Source: Nitrosomonas communis
GTDB lineage: Bacteria > Pseudomonadota > Gammaproteobacteria > Burkholderiales > Nitrosomonadaceae
Length of the DNA: 64,000 nt
Assembly (NCBI RefSeq): GCF_900114745.1
Contig: NZ_FOUB01000009.1
Location: 1-64,000, forward strand
Direction of reading: 5' to 3'
Below, piece by piece: positions 1-8,549 of the stretch (position 1 is its first letter; each line of letters starts with the position of its first letter). The translations under genes were made by a program, and so were the position numbers. The notes under the pieces were generated by a model. That model saw nothing but the letters and a program-made list of their open reading frames with translations, did not search any database and had not been told where the DNA came from.

Positions 1-246
1 AGGTTGACATGCCTGCCCGGATGCCCTGATCAGTCTCTGATTGTCGCACCCATTTACGCAACGTCTCAGCAGTACAACCTATCTTGGATGCTATCCCAGT
101 GCCGCCCATTGCGACTCATACTCCCCTTGGTGTTCATACAGCAATCGGACAGCTCGTTCACGAACCTCCGGTGAATATCTTATTTGTTTTTTCATTACTC
201 TATCCTCTCAAGAAATAGAGTCTCCTGTAAACCCGGGGCGATTCAA
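1..246 (-). mobile_element. IS3-family element end with frameshifted OrfA (partial, runs off window)
   Basis: On the minus strand an ATG at 195 opens a frame beginning [19 protein letters not shown], typical of the helix-turn-helix OrfA of IS3-family transposases. After about 32 codons it hits a stop, but the next frame continues with [18 protein letters not shown], so an indel near position 100 has broken the gene. The terminal inverted repeat lies at about 220-246 and contains the CCCCGGGTTT core seen at ends of many IS3 elements. The rest of the element lies outside the window. Seen: frame, frameshift and end. Inferred: an inactive copy. Confidence 0.75.
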
Positions 247-367
247 GACACCAGAAGGTAAAGTTAGATCAAGCCAGAATGCTTATAAGCATGGATTAAA
301 CAAACTGCAGAAAAAAGTAAGGCAGCTATTGAAGCAATATAAGGGGATGATTGAGATAGTGGGTTAA
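241..367 (+). pseudogene. Fragment of a small protein with the TPEGK-RSSQNA-KHG motif
   Basis: Directly beside the IS3 end, the plus strand encodes about 41 codons containing TPEGKVRSSQNAYKHG before a stop. Many small bacterial accessory proteins of unknown function carry a GPKTPEGKARSSQNALKHG-like stretch. The N-terminal part is missing because the IS end abuts it, so this is probably a truncated gene. Two other degenerate versions lie near 5146-5229 and 8595-8670. Confidence 0.4.
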
Positions 368-568
368 ATTGTAAAAGTTTAGATTTAATTTGACGTATAA
401 AAAGTAGAATTGGATAAGCTCTGATAAATAGCACCATTTAGATGACCGCTTCCGGTTATAGCTTACCTGTTGGAGAATTTACTTGAATGGCAGTTAGGCT
501 AATGAAAGCCATTATGCAGATTTTAACTTTTAGATTAGTGGCGCAAATAAGTAATGTTTCCTGAGCAG

Positions 569-1525
569 CTAATTGTTTGAATTTTTGCTTGCTGTAGATT
601 TAAATTTTGGATCAAACTCACGTAAATAATCTTCTTGAATCATCCATAGCCTCTCTAATGAGAGTGGTTTGTTTATAATAGGGTCAATGATTTTATAGCT
701 CGCATTCTGATAATCTAAGATTGCATCTATAAATAAATAACTAGGGATAAATCTGCAGATATTATTACCGGCCGTTATTGCTATACCAGCGAGTCTTATT
801 TGATTTGCTTTGGGCATAACGTTGTAAACCACCCCACCACTCATACCATCGAGATTTTCATGCTGGAAATCTCCATCTGTTAACTGAAATGAGATATACC
901 CTATATCATCTGGTTTTATTAGGATTCCCGGTATCGTTTGTCTGTGTATAATTGTAGAGTGAGTATATTTCTCACTCACGAGAGGAAAATCAAAATGATT
1001 TTTTTCAAAAGGATAGCCTGATATTAAAAGAAATTGTCCCTCATAAAATTCTTTCTTGGATAAAACGCTATTAATATTTTTAATTTCTATATAATGATCT
1101 GGAAAATGGTATTTTTTCGGCTCAAAAAGCTCTACAAGACAAATGTCAGACAAAACGATATCGCAATCAACTATAGGCATAAGCTCGCCAATATTCCATA
1201 TTAGATGAGGAAACATAAAGTCATAAAGTGTTTCCCACTTTGGTTTGAACTTAACAGGAATCCAAAATGGAGATTCATTCTGAAACTCTCCATGTAGGTT
1301 ATTTTTCAACACGTGCTTTGCTGTCAATACAAAGAATTTATCTTTGTATTTGAGCAAAACACCACTTCCTGCCCCATACATCCTATCAACATGAAAATAT
1401 CCCCTCTGCTCCATGCTTTCCGCCAAGTAATTAAATAAAAATCTTCTGCAAGATTTAGCGACATTAGAAAATCTTGCCTTTTCGAGAATGTAATCCAGCT
1501 TTTTCTGTGAAATTTTTTTTCTCAT
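569..1525 (-). CDS. Trypsin-like serine peptidase domain protein
   Basis: The 318-residue protein has no signal peptide, so it is probably cytoplasmic. The chymotrypsin-fold signature is visible: GAGSGVLL at 51-58 followed by LTAKHV with the catalytic His at 71, an acidic stretch with the likely Asp at 127 (DICLVEL), and DGMSGG with the nucleophile Ser at 229. Similar trypsin-like domains often stand alone or beside NTPases in bacterial stress and defence loci, but no partner is adjacent here. The gene is AT-rich and isolated between mobile-element debris, which suggests acquisition. The peptidase fold is well supported; the substrate is unknown. Confidence 0.75.
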   Translation of the reverse strand: MRKKISQKKLDYILEKARFSNVAKSCRRFLFNYLAESMEQRGYFHVDRMYGAGSGVLLKYKDKFFVLTAKHVLKNNLHGEFQNESPFWIPVKFKPKWETLYDFMFPHLIWNIGELMPIVDCDIVLSDICLVELFEPKKYHFPDHYIEIKNINSVLSKKEFYEGQFLLISGYPFEKNHFDFPLVSEKYTHSTIIHRQTIPGILIKPDDIGYISFQLTDGDFQHENLDGMSGGVVYNVMPKANQIRLAGIAITAGNNICRFIPSYLFIDAILDYQNASYKIIDPIINKPLSLERLWMIQEDYLREFDPKFKSTASKNSNN

Positions 1526-1773
1526 GTGTATGCCTTTGTTATGATCACACGTAGGAAAATTCGTAAGTTTTGGAGGTTAAATAGTTCAAGCCGGTCAATC
1601 AGAACTAAACTTTAAAAGGGCAATGTGAATAGAATTAGACAATCAAGTCAGATTGCATAGGAACTAATTTTCAAAACTGTCAGATTCAGTTTAAGCTATT
1701 ACAGTTAAATTCTAAGATATAGACGTTAAATGATGTTGGTTGGCTTTTTTCTAAATTGGTACAGGTTGAGATT

Positions 1774-1790
1774 GCCCGCACTTAGCGGGC
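1774..1790 (-). terminator. Hairpin downstream of the lipoprotein gene
   Basis: GCCCGC and GCGGGC form a 6-bp G+C stem with a 5-base loop 27 bases beyond the stop of the lipoprotein gene. No clear T-run follows on the minus strand. Almost the same hairpin sequence occurs on the other side of the gene at 2281-2295. Confidence 0.45.
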
Positions 1791-1816
1791 TTGATCTGTA
1801 TATTGTCTTTTTAATC

Positions 1817-2251
1817 TTAATTTTTAGATTCTTCTTTCGTAGCAGTTGTTGTGCTGGTTCTTGATGCTACGGGCGTTTTATCGCACTGGGGATCAATAAC
1901 AAAGCTGGTCTGATCAAACTTGCGCCATGCACCTGTACCAGCGCCATCAATCGCAAGTATTGAGATGATGCCAAAATCGATAAACACACCAAGCAAAGTG
2001 GTGGCATCAAATGATTTTGAAGCTGGAATAGAAACTGGTGTACAGCCTTCCTTGCGTGCAGTAATCACGTATTCATCTTTTTTCTTAAATGTTGTGATGC
2101 CATTACCGCGTCCAATAAAGGCTTCATTCACATAGAGATCAACGTCTGGCTGATTGCTTCGGATTGCTACTTGCTGCGATGCACCATTGAACATGGAAGC
2201 ACAGCCTGATAACAACGTAATGACAGTTAACAACGATACAGCTTTTCTCAT
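1817..2251 (-). CDS. Small putative outer-surface lipoprotein, PEGA-like
   Basis: The start is set at the ATG at 2251 because AAAGGGGAG stands at the right distance upstream; a TTG five codons earlier lies inside that ribosome site. The 144-residue product starts MRKAVSLL and has a lipobox LLSGC, so it should be lipidated at Cys17. The mature part (CASMFNGASQQVAIRSNQ, then VDLYVN) resembles small lipoproteins with a PEGA-like fold, followed by a hydrophobic segment around 85-105 and a Thr/Ser/Lys-rich tail. A decayed copy of this locus lies at 5930-6260. Function unknown. Confidence 0.7.
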   Translation of the reverse strand: MRKAVSLLTVITLLSGCASMFNGASQQVAIRSNQPDVDLYVNEAFIGRGNGITTFKKKDEYVITARKEGCTPVSIPASKSFDATTLLGVFIDFGIISILAIDGAGTGAWRKFDQTSFVIDPQCDKTPVASRTSTTTATKEESKN

Positions 2252-2274
2252 TGACTCCCCTTTCAAAAGTTATT

Positions 2275-2297
2275 AAAAAACCCGCACTAAGCGGGTT
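2275..2297 (-). terminator. Intrinsic terminator or attenuator just upstream of the lipoprotein start
   Basis: On the minus strand AACCCGC, a 5-base loop and GCGGGTT are followed by six T residues, a textbook rho-independent terminator. It sits only about 24 bases before the ATG at 2251 and immediately before its Shine-Dalgarno. No gene is evident upstream, so it may act as a leader attenuator or be left over from a lost gene. Confidence 0.6.
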
Positions 2298-2339
2298 ATC
2301 AAGAGCTATATTTCTGCCCAAATGCGATGTCATTTGCAT

Positions 2340-2835
2340 CTTTTCACATCATATCAGGTAATGTCTCCAAAACACGACAATTTTATTAGAGCGATTATTT
2401 TATAAAGGGAGAGGATAGGCTAATTCACTTTTATTCTTCTGTACCGTTTCTGAGGTATGGGGCAATGTCAATCTCTACAGTTTTTACCTTTGACACCGCT
2501 TGTCTACTCAAATTTTTGCACAGTCAGTTCAGAAAAACAGGTTTTTGATATACCGGGACACAGCCGTTTACTTGAGATGTATTGCAGACTACATTAGCAA
2601 GAGCATTAGTTAATCAGCCTAAAATATGCAAACCATAGGGGGCACAAGAATCTTTGGAGCTTTTACCGTGGGTACCGCTCGTCTAACTTTTCTTAGCAAA
2701 ACGTCTCCAAAAAAAGTAAAAGAACTGAAGTACTTTTTTATGTGTCGAGAGTGAAGTAAAAGCTTGATCAAACCTAAAACTTTTCAAAACTGCGCCCGTG
2801 CTGCACCGATGGCGGCATGAATATCCTTTTTCTCT
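2340..2835. other. Non-coding stretch with diverged repeats
   Basis: No gene is seen. Parts resemble other intergenic stretches of the region: about 2490-2550 matches about 8915-8985 (both carry a TTTTGCACA... AGAAAAACA core), and the stretch after 2660 resembles the run-ups to the two histidine-rich genes near 6340 and 9050. This looks like diverged duplicated intergenic DNA. Confidence 0.4.
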
Positions 2836-3363
2836 TCAATCATGCGGAGGCAGGATAGCTTTCATGCACATAGAGTTGATCCAAAGCTCGCGATACCACT
2901 CCTTAGTGTTATAGAGATGCTCATCTTTTTCATCTTCTACCTGGTCATATGCATTTTTAAGCACTTTGGCCTCGGTACTTTCTGCTTTTTTTGCAAATTC
3001 CCCGATAAGTTGCCAATTCTGGTGGTCTTTGGTCTCCAGCATAACTACGCATTCACAGGCCACAAGCTCAGCAGCTCCCGGATCGCCTGTTTCAAGAGCC
3101 ATCTTCATCAAATTTATCAAGGTTTCAAGAAAATGACGAGCCACTTTTCGCGCAAGTGTTTCCTTATCAGAATCAAGACCCAGCTCCTGGAAAACATCGA
3201 GCAGGATTTGATGGTGTCTCTTTGTTTGTTCCAAGTACTCCTCCCACTCCCCCTTTAGGTCTTCTTCCACTACGCAACGAAGCGCCATTTGATAAACTCC
3301 GGTACCAACTTTTTCTGTTTCAAGAGCTTGGTACAAGAGTTCGTTTTTCTGGTCTTCTTTCAT
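2836..3363 (-). CDS. Ferritin-like four-helix-bundle protein
   Basis: The start is the ATG at 3363, preceded by a strong AAGGAGG. The 175-residue product is almost all helical, with glutamate and histidine spaced as in ferritin-like bundles: ETEKVGTGVY in helix 1, EQTKRHH in helix 2, and ECVVMLETKDH later. Such proteins usually bind a di-metal centre, though a specific reaction cannot be assigned. Upstream, the Shine-Dalgarno and first ~14 codons are duplicated in frame, so translation could also begin at 3426 and give an N-terminally extended form. It stands alone in AT-rich accessory DNA. Confidence 0.65.
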   Translation of the reverse strand: MKEDQKNELLYQALETEKVGTGVYQMALRCVVEEDLKGEWEEYLEQTKRHHQILLDVFQELGLDSDKETLARKVARHFLETLINLMKMALETGDPGAAELVACECVVMLETKDHQNWQLIGEFAKKAESTEAKVLKNAYDQVEDEKDEHLYNTKEWYRELWINSMCMKAILPPHD

Positions 3364-3443
3364 TGAAATTCCTCCTTGTAAATCCAGAGCTTGATACAAG
3401 AGTTCGTTTTTCTGGCCTTCTTTCATTAAAATACCTCTTTGTA
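3323..3443 (-). repeat. 63-bp tandem duplication of a translation-initiation region
   Basis: About 57 bases covering a Shine-Dalgarno, an ATG and the codons for MKE-QKNELLYQAL occur twice with a period of 63 bases (copies at about 3323-3379 and 3386-3442). Because 63 is divisible by three, the upstream start reads straight into the gene. The gene-proximal copy has the better ribosome site (AAGGAGG against AAGAGGT). Confidence 0.75.
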
Positions 3444-3462
3444 AAAATAGCCCCTCTGTCAA

Positions 3463-3929
3463 CTAAAGTGTTAGAAGCCCAACTGAGTTGTGGGCTGATT
3501 CGGTTAGGGTTTTCGTATGTTATGCTTGAAGCTTGTTTGGGTAAAGCTTCTAATACCCAATAAAAAAATTTGACGGTATTTTTGACGGTATCTTTAAAAA
3601 CCAAATAATAAATATCATTAAATTTCAGTGGTCTTAGCATACTTTTAGGTTGCGGCTCCGAGTAGCTATTTCAACAAACTCTCAAATTGTAAGGCAGGTT
3701 CAAGTTTGAAATTGCCAGCTTCCTGCAGTATTGATAGTTATTCCATTCACCCCATCAATGCTTGCAGAAACCGCGGTACGTAATGATCAATTAAAAGACA
3801 AGTCATGACCATGCACTGATTCTGCCTTTGGTAAATACCAAATGCAGGGCAATTAAATCATGGGCAAGAAGGCTAACTTATTTAGATTAATTAACCAGCT
3901 ATATCTGGATGTTGTCAGGTATTATTGTT
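3463..3929. repeat. Non-coding block, diverged copy of 7970-8420
   Basis: No gene is seen. Two stretches match the block near 8 kb: 3545-3680 (TAATACC-AATAA start, then a GGTTNCNGCTCCG core) and about 3770-3900 (shared AAGTCATGACCATGCAC and GGCTAACTTATTTAGATTAATTAAC). A weaker third relative of the first part lies at about 10060-10170. The IS630 relic begins just after it. Confidence 0.55.
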
Positions 3930-3974
3930 TCAGTAGAAATGGAAGGTCTTATAGCTAATCCCATATATAATGAT

Positions 3975-4790
3975 TCAAAATGCATAGGCGGCAAAGAGCT
4001 GCGCGATGGAGCAACCTTCCCTTTTTCTGATTGCTTTGGCCTGGGCCCATATTGGCTCAATGTCATTAAAGTCTGGAGAATAAGACAGCAAGTATTCAAG
4101 CGTATGCCCGGCATTGGTAAAGGCAGTTTGGATATCCTGCCGTTTGTGGAACGTCGCGTTGCCCATGACAATCACGCAAGCGGACAGGAGTTTGCGCAAA
4201 AGGTCCTGCGTTACCCACGCATGGAAGATATCGACGTTGATATGAGCTGTGAACAGGGCCACGGGCAGGAGCGCCTTTCCGATCAGAGCGCCAATGACAT
4301 TGGTTCGGCCTCTTGCATGCCAATTCTTTACACTATGGCAACGCTCACCCATAGGTGCATAGCCATGCGTACGTGGCATGTCGTGCGCAAAGCCACTTTC
4401 ATCAAGGTAAACGATGACGCGGCCTTCGCGCTTATAGCCTTCAATTTTTTCTTGGAAGATATGCCGATCTTCTTCGCTGGCCTTGGGGTGACGCAGGCTT
4501 TTTTATAAGTCACACCCAGACGCCTTAAAACGTGGCTGATCCGCCTTAAGTGCTGACGTCAAGCCGTTTGGCGCGCTCGTACTGATACGCGTTCGGATGA
4601 TCCTTGACATCCTGCGTCAACATTCCCACGTCAATCTTAGTTGAGGGCTTGTTGCGGGTTGTCTTGGGATCGGGAATTTTGATCCAACGCGTCACACTGG
4701 CTATACCTACGCAAAAACGCTTCGCCACTTGCGCAATGGCAAGGTCTCCTTCTCTCGAACGGATAATACCTTACGGCGAAATGATATCGC
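3975..4790 (-). pseudogene. Degenerate IS630-family transposase
   Basis: Read on the minus strand through several frames, the segment gives a nearly complete IS630-type DDE transposase: VAKRFCVGIASVTRWIK, then KTTRNKPSTKID, DVKDHPNAYQYERAKRL, IVYLDESGFAHDMPRTHGYA, GRTNVIGAL, DIFHAWVTQDLL and HTLEYLLSYSPDFNDIEPIWAQ. At least three frameshifts are visible, one at a six-A tract (4499-4504) where a seventh A would restore the frame. The second catalytic Asp (usual VMDNA) reads VMGNA. Clearly dead. Confidence 0.85.
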
Positions 4791-4889
4791 ATAGGTCATC
4801 CGTAAATTATAATCAATTTATATGTTATATACTAGACCAATAATGGCAAAGCCCGAGCGTTTATTGAATAACAGCTTTTATCAAAATTG

Positions 4890-5229
4890 ACTACAGAATT
4901 TGTCATAAAATTTTTATTTAGTCATATATATTGACCATACCAGCCAGTGGTATTTATCAAACAAGCCCATATTGCACATGCATACCAGCAAATAAACAAC
5001 AATCCAACTCATATGAACGCAGGAAAAACTATTAGTTCTTCAAAAGAACTATTAAGCGAGGCTAATCATGCGACACTGAACACGCAAGGATCGATTGAAG
5101 CAAGGGGAATTAATCCGAAATTGATAACCGTGGAAATGACCAATAGAAGCGAAGACACTGGAAGGTAACACCAGATCAAGCCAAAATGCACTACAACATG
5201 GCATGCATACCAGCCATATGAAGGGATGA
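4890..5229 (+). pseudogene. Degenerate copy of the RSSQNA-KHG accessory gene
   Basis: From 5152 one frame reads KTLEGNTRSSQNALQHGM then stops at 5227-5229; upstream the coding sense sits in another frame (4947 onward) and is interrupted. The 4925-4990 stretch (CATATATATTGAC, then a TATTTA-CAAAC-A-C-CATATTG core) resembles 8545-8605, which leads into a similar fragment. I read this as one of three decayed relatives of the same small gene. Confidence 0.4.
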
Positions 5230-5420
5230 AAAGTGGCAATACAAAAGCATAGAGAAACATTGAAAAAGCTACTGTGAAGCCTTGCAATTATTTCTAAGAA
5301 TCTTCCCATTGAATAATGCTATATTTCCTGACAGGAGGACTGTTATACTTTATCTTTTATGCAATTTTCATGATTTCTTTGATTATCGAAAGTCCTAATT
5401 AAAAAGGACTGACTGTTAGA

Positions 5421-5810
5421 ATGAAAAAAATAATTGCGTTATTTCTACTTTTTTCTCTAGCGGACACGTTATATGCAGCGGGACCGTATGATGGCATTTA
5501 TTCAGTAGTCGTTAGTGGCTTTACTTCAGGCTATGCCACAGTACATGAAGTAGATAATAAAATGGTTGTGATTATAGTTGACCCCGTGCCTAATACTCCA
5601 TGGGAGCCAATGGTTGGTACCCGGAGAGGTAACAGCGTTTCTCTAACAAATGTTCTTGGCGTAAGTTCTTCTGATATTCAGCTAAAAATAACTGTTAATT
5701 TCAATGACAATGGCCCGTCAACAGCAACTATAACTTCGTGCGTCAGTGGTGTTTCTCATGCATGTATATTTCCGACTGGTTCAAAATTTAACTTAGAAAA
5801 ATTATTTTAA
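5421..5810 (+). CDS. Small secreted protein of unknown function
   Basis: The 129-residue product begins MKKIIALFLLFSLADTLYAA, a clear Sec signal peptide with likely cleavage after LYA. The mature part is rich in Val, Ser, Thr and Gly with a beta-strand pattern and two cysteines near residues 108 and 115 (SCVSGVSHACIF) that could form a disulfide in the periplasm. No conserved domain is recognised. It stands alone, with a weak ribosome site (AAAGGA) about ten bases before the ATG. Confidence 0.65.
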   Translation: MKKIIALFLLFSLADTLYAAGPYDGIYSVVVSGFTSGYATVHEVDNKMVVIIVDPVPNTPWEPMVGTRRGNSVSLTNVLGVSSSDIQLKITVNFNDNGPSTATITSCVSGVSHACIFPTGSKFNLEKLF

Positions 5811-5830
5811 TAAAGTTATTAAATAGGTGA

Positions 5831-5860
5831 GATTGTTTTAGATTGTTTTAGATTGTTTTA
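5831..5860. repeat. Three perfect tandem copies of a 10-bp unit
   Basis: GATTGTTTTA occurs three times in a row, 21 bases after the stop of the small secreted protein gene. It looks like slippage or a small VNTR. Confidence 0.95.
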
Positions 5861-5929
5861 GCAATTTCAAAATGAGGGTACTTTGCCCCCGCTTCAGATT
5901 CTATAAATGCAAAATGCATATAGATTGAA

Positions 5930-6260
5930 AAAGCCCGCATTTAGCAGGCATAAGCTATATATTATCTTTTTAATCCTACCTTTTGGGTTCTTCTTTCGTA
6001 GATTCAAATTCAAAGTACAACTTTTTATGATCACTTGATATAACTTTCCGATACTCGGAACAATACCTCCTGCAGCGCTTTTTTATTAATTTCCCTTTCA
6101 AAAGTTATTAGAAAACTCGCACGAAACAGGTTATTGATATTATATTTTTGCCCAAAAGCAATCCGATATTTCATTTTCTCACTTCAAATCAAGTAATGCC
6201 TCCAAAACACGATAATTTTATTAAAAATGGTTACTTCATAAAGGGAATAAAATAAGCTAC
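5930..6260 (-). pseudogene. Decayed copy of the lipoprotein locus (most of the gene deleted)
   Basis: The stretch aligns to both flanks of the 1817-2251 lipoprotein locus but not to its middle. 5932-6002 matches the downstream hairpin and the last codons (shared TTCTTCTTTCGTAG). 6090-6260 matches the start-side flank (CCCTTTCAAAAGTTATTA, the degraded hairpin, and CCTCCAAAACACGA-AATTTTATTA). About 320 bases of coding sequence are missing. Confidence 0.65.
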
Positions 6261-6484
6261 TGCTTTTCTTCCTCGCTACCCTTTCTAGTAAATAGGGAGA
6301 TCTTATTATCTTTAGCTCTTAATTGAAGTATCGTGCCCTCTAACTTTTCTCATACTTACACAAATAAGCTATAAGCATTTGTAATTCTATTTTTTCAGAT
6401 TATTCAGCTGGTATTCATGATATTCACTATAAAGTTATTATCAACAGAAGTAATTCTAATAAATAACGATCATAGAGGTGCAAT

Positions 6485-6799
6485 ATGAAAACAAGAACTA
6501 ACATGAACACGCCAGTAAAATTTTTAACTGCAATGTTATTGAGCGTTGCTTTAGCGGCTCCCATGATGGCTGAGGCTAAAAAAGGCCATCATCATCGTCA
6601 TCATGCCCATCATCATCACCATTATCATGGCCATCAGCGCCATCATCACCGTCATAATCACCCTCATCATTACAACACACAGAATATTTATTACAACCAG
6701 CCATATTATCCGCCCGCACCCGTATATGGCTTAGCAGCAGGCAGGTATTTTTTAGGCGTTAATATGGGTAATGTCGGTTTTGTGTTGTCAGGCTATTAA
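6485..6799 (+). CDS. Histidine-rich secreted protein (paralogue 1)
   Basis: The 104-residue product has a signal peptide (MKTRTNMNTPVKFLTAMLLS, cleavage probably after MAEA). Residues ~34-65 are more than half histidine, mixed with Arg, Asn and Pro, and the conserved tail reads NTQNIYYNQPYYPPAPVYG then GRYFLGVN and VGFVLSGY. The start has GAGGTG seven bases upstream. A His-rich periplasmic protein would be expected to bind Ni, Zn, Cu or Co; the metal cannot be told from sequence. The paralogue at 9217 has nearly the same signal and tail but a diverged His tract. A broken relative of the micro-protein gene follows. Confidence 0.75.
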   Translation: MKTRTNMNTPVKFLTAMLLSVALAAPMMAEAKKGHHHRHHAHHHHHYHGHQRHHHRHNHPHHYNTQNIYYNQPYYPPAPVYGLAAGRYFLGVNMGNVGFVLSGY

Positions 6800-7042
6800 T
6801 TTGGATATTTCTCTAGGCTGGTGTATAAATCAAGATCACGACTATAGCGCGTCTTTACAAATAGCTTTTTAGGTTTTGATTGAAATGTTGGCTGGTATTA
6901 TGGATTTCTATTTTATATTGTGAAGCTTTATAAACTACAGTTTGCGTCCGGATACCAAGCGAGTGACATTAGTTTCATATGTCATTCATAAATAATGAAT
7001 ATGTTATAGCTATTAATAAGGTGGGGATAAGAGTATAGACTT

Positions 7043-7125
7043 ATGAAAGCTTTCTTAACAAACATATCGGGTACATTAACAATTTTGTCATTTGTATAAG
7101 CACCTCATTGAGTTGATAAGTGAAA
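7043..7125 (+). pseudogene. Broken copy of the acidic Cys/Trp micro-protein gene
   Basis: From the ATG at 7043 the frame gives MKAFLTNISGTLTILSFV then a TAA, matching the signal-peptide part of the intact gene at 9744. Beyond the stop, CCTCATTGAGTTGATAAGTG still aligns with the part encoding the mature peptide. The stop and substitutions make it a pseudogene. Confidence 0.55.
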
Positions 7126-7157
7126 TGATGGTGGTAATTGAAATAATTGCTGAGCAG

Positions 7158-7190
7158 CCCGCCAGATAATTCATAATCCGGCGGGTTTTT
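7158..7190 (+). terminator. Rho-independent terminator
   Basis: CCCGCC and GGCGGG form a six-base G+C stem followed by TTTTTATT on the plus strand. It would end transcription from the histidine-rich gene and could also serve the convergent 7197-7607 gene. Confidence 0.75.
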
Positions 7191-7196
7191 ATTAAA

Positions 7197-7607
7197 TTAA
7201 ACTATTATTACTACCACTTTCTGAAAAAGTGGATTAATAGTTACTGACAAAAAAGTATCCCGGTCTTTTTTCGTATCAAATTCATAAATATGTCCATAAT
7301 GATCAGGGGACACATCACATAATGAGCGATCAGGACAAGATAAAATTGCATAATGCCTTTTTACTTCTTCGGCTTTATGCTCATCCAATTTTTGCCATAA
7401 TTGAAATAATGAGCAGTTTATTTCATCGCAGAGGTCTCTGCCATTCGCTGTTAACCGACCTATCTCATCGTCGTTAGTGCGACGAACTAGATCGGACAAT
7501 ATCGCGGTGAACCGTTCTAACATAGCGATGTGGGTTTCAAGCTGCTTTGCTATACCTTCGGTTGAGATATTGACCGGCTCTGTTGTTGTACTCTTTTCCA
7601 TAGTCAT
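7197..7607 (-). CDS. Hypothetical cytoplasmic protein
   Basis: The 136-residue product has no signal peptide or membrane segment. Residues ~15-85 look helical (QLETHIAMLERFTAILSDLV, then DEINCSLFQLWQKLDEHKAEEVKRHY), followed by a Cys/His-containing stretch (CPDRSLCDVSPDHYGH) and a hydrophobic end (VVVIIV). AAGGAGA precedes the start at a good distance; a second in-frame ATG lies two codons in. It is convergent with the histidine-rich gene. I do not recognise the family. Confidence 0.5.
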   Translation of the reverse strand: MTMEKSTTTEPVNISTEGIAKQLETHIAMLERFTAILSDLVRRTNDDEIGRLTANGRDLCDEINCSLFQLWQKLDEHKAEEVKRHYAILSCPDRSLCDVSPDHYGHIYEFDTKKDRDTFLSVTINPLFQKVVVIIV

Positions 7608-7750
7608 TTTTACATCTCCTTTGTTACACCAAAGGATAATCTACAGTACCTAGCATCATCACTACTTGATTAACATCAAAGAACATGATGTTAAAAGTGA
7701 GAGATAGCTAAATAGATAAGTAGGGCGTTGCCTGTCTACGTGTACAGATT

Positions 7751-7853
7751 ATTCCATTTCTAAATCAAAAATCACGCGAAGGTGAGCCGCAGACAGTATA
7801 AATAATACGGCAAGATGAAGACAACAAAGTCAGTTTTGATTTAAAAATGGAAT
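7751..7853. mobile_element. MITE-like inverted-repeat element, copy 1 (103 bp)
   Basis: The ends ATTCCATTTCTAAATCAAAA and its inverted counterpart form about 20-bp terminal repeats; the interior has a shared core with GAGCCGCAGACAGTATAAATA and ACAAAGTCAG. Four other copies lie at 16692, 28639, 48440 and 60843. No transposase is encoded, so movement would need an enzyme supplied elsewhere. Confidence 0.85.
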
Positions 7854-7941
7854 TAAACCCATGAATCGAGGCGCTTCCCTTAAGTATGAATGATGGATCC
7901 TTAGTAGGATTGTGTATAAGTGTAGCTGCGAGGCTTTTCAT
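7765..7941 (-). pseudogene. Short reading frame truncated by MITE copy 1
   Basis: From the ATG at 7941 about 29 native codons (MKSLAATLIHNPTKDPSF, then ILKGSASIHGFN) run directly into the MITE, which supplies the tail and the stop. A GGAG stands before the start. The native part is too short to identify. The tail closely matches the one the same element adds to the gnd relic at 28653. Confidence 0.35.
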
Positions 7942-7969
7942 TTTGTATTCTCCAATCAATAATGATTAA

Positions 7970-8420
7970 AAAATACATATTTAATACCTAATAAGAAAAT
8001 TTAGTTTTATTTTTTGCGGCTTTTTAAAACCTATAAGGATACTTTTATGTATCAATAATATTAATGATACTTTGCGGTTACAGCTCCGTACCAAACAATC
8101 ATTTCAGTAAATTTTTAAATATACCAACTTCACATAACCACTTCGCTGAATTAACCAGATTTAATAAAGATTGACAGTTTTTATAGTATCACAACGTATC
8201 TGAATATACCGTTATGTTAGATCCCGTCAAATACTACAGATACCGTAGTACCGTAATGCTCAATCAAAAGATAAGTCATGACCATGCACCAATTCCGCCT
8301 TTGTTGCGCCTTTAGTAAATAACAAGATATAGGACAATTAAACCATGTGCAGCAAGGCTAACTTATTTAGATTAATTAACAAAGTTCATTTGGATGCGGC
8401 CGGGTAATATGATTTAAGCA
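7970..8420. repeat. Non-coding block, diverged copy of 3540-3900
   Basis: This stretch holds no gene. Its elements (TAATACCTAATAA near 7984, the GCGGTTACAGCTCCG core near 8075, AAGTCATGACCATGCAC near 8272 and GGCTAACTTATTTAGATTAATTAAC near 8356) occur in the same order in the 3.5-3.9 kb block. Confidence 0.55.
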
Positions 8421-8549
8421 TAAATCAAACTAAACGCCTTCCCAATAATGACAAGTGTCTAGGCTAATGACAAGCGTCTAGGCAATAACAAGTTCCATCA
8501 AAATAAGTTAAAGTATTGCCATAAAACCTTTTGTTTACCCATATATATA

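Noticed and set aside
3156-3563. A plus-strand frame of 135 codons over the ferritin-like gene
   Set aside because: It lies antisense to a gene with a strong ribosome site, has no site of its own, and its internal repeat simply mirrors the 63-bp duplication.
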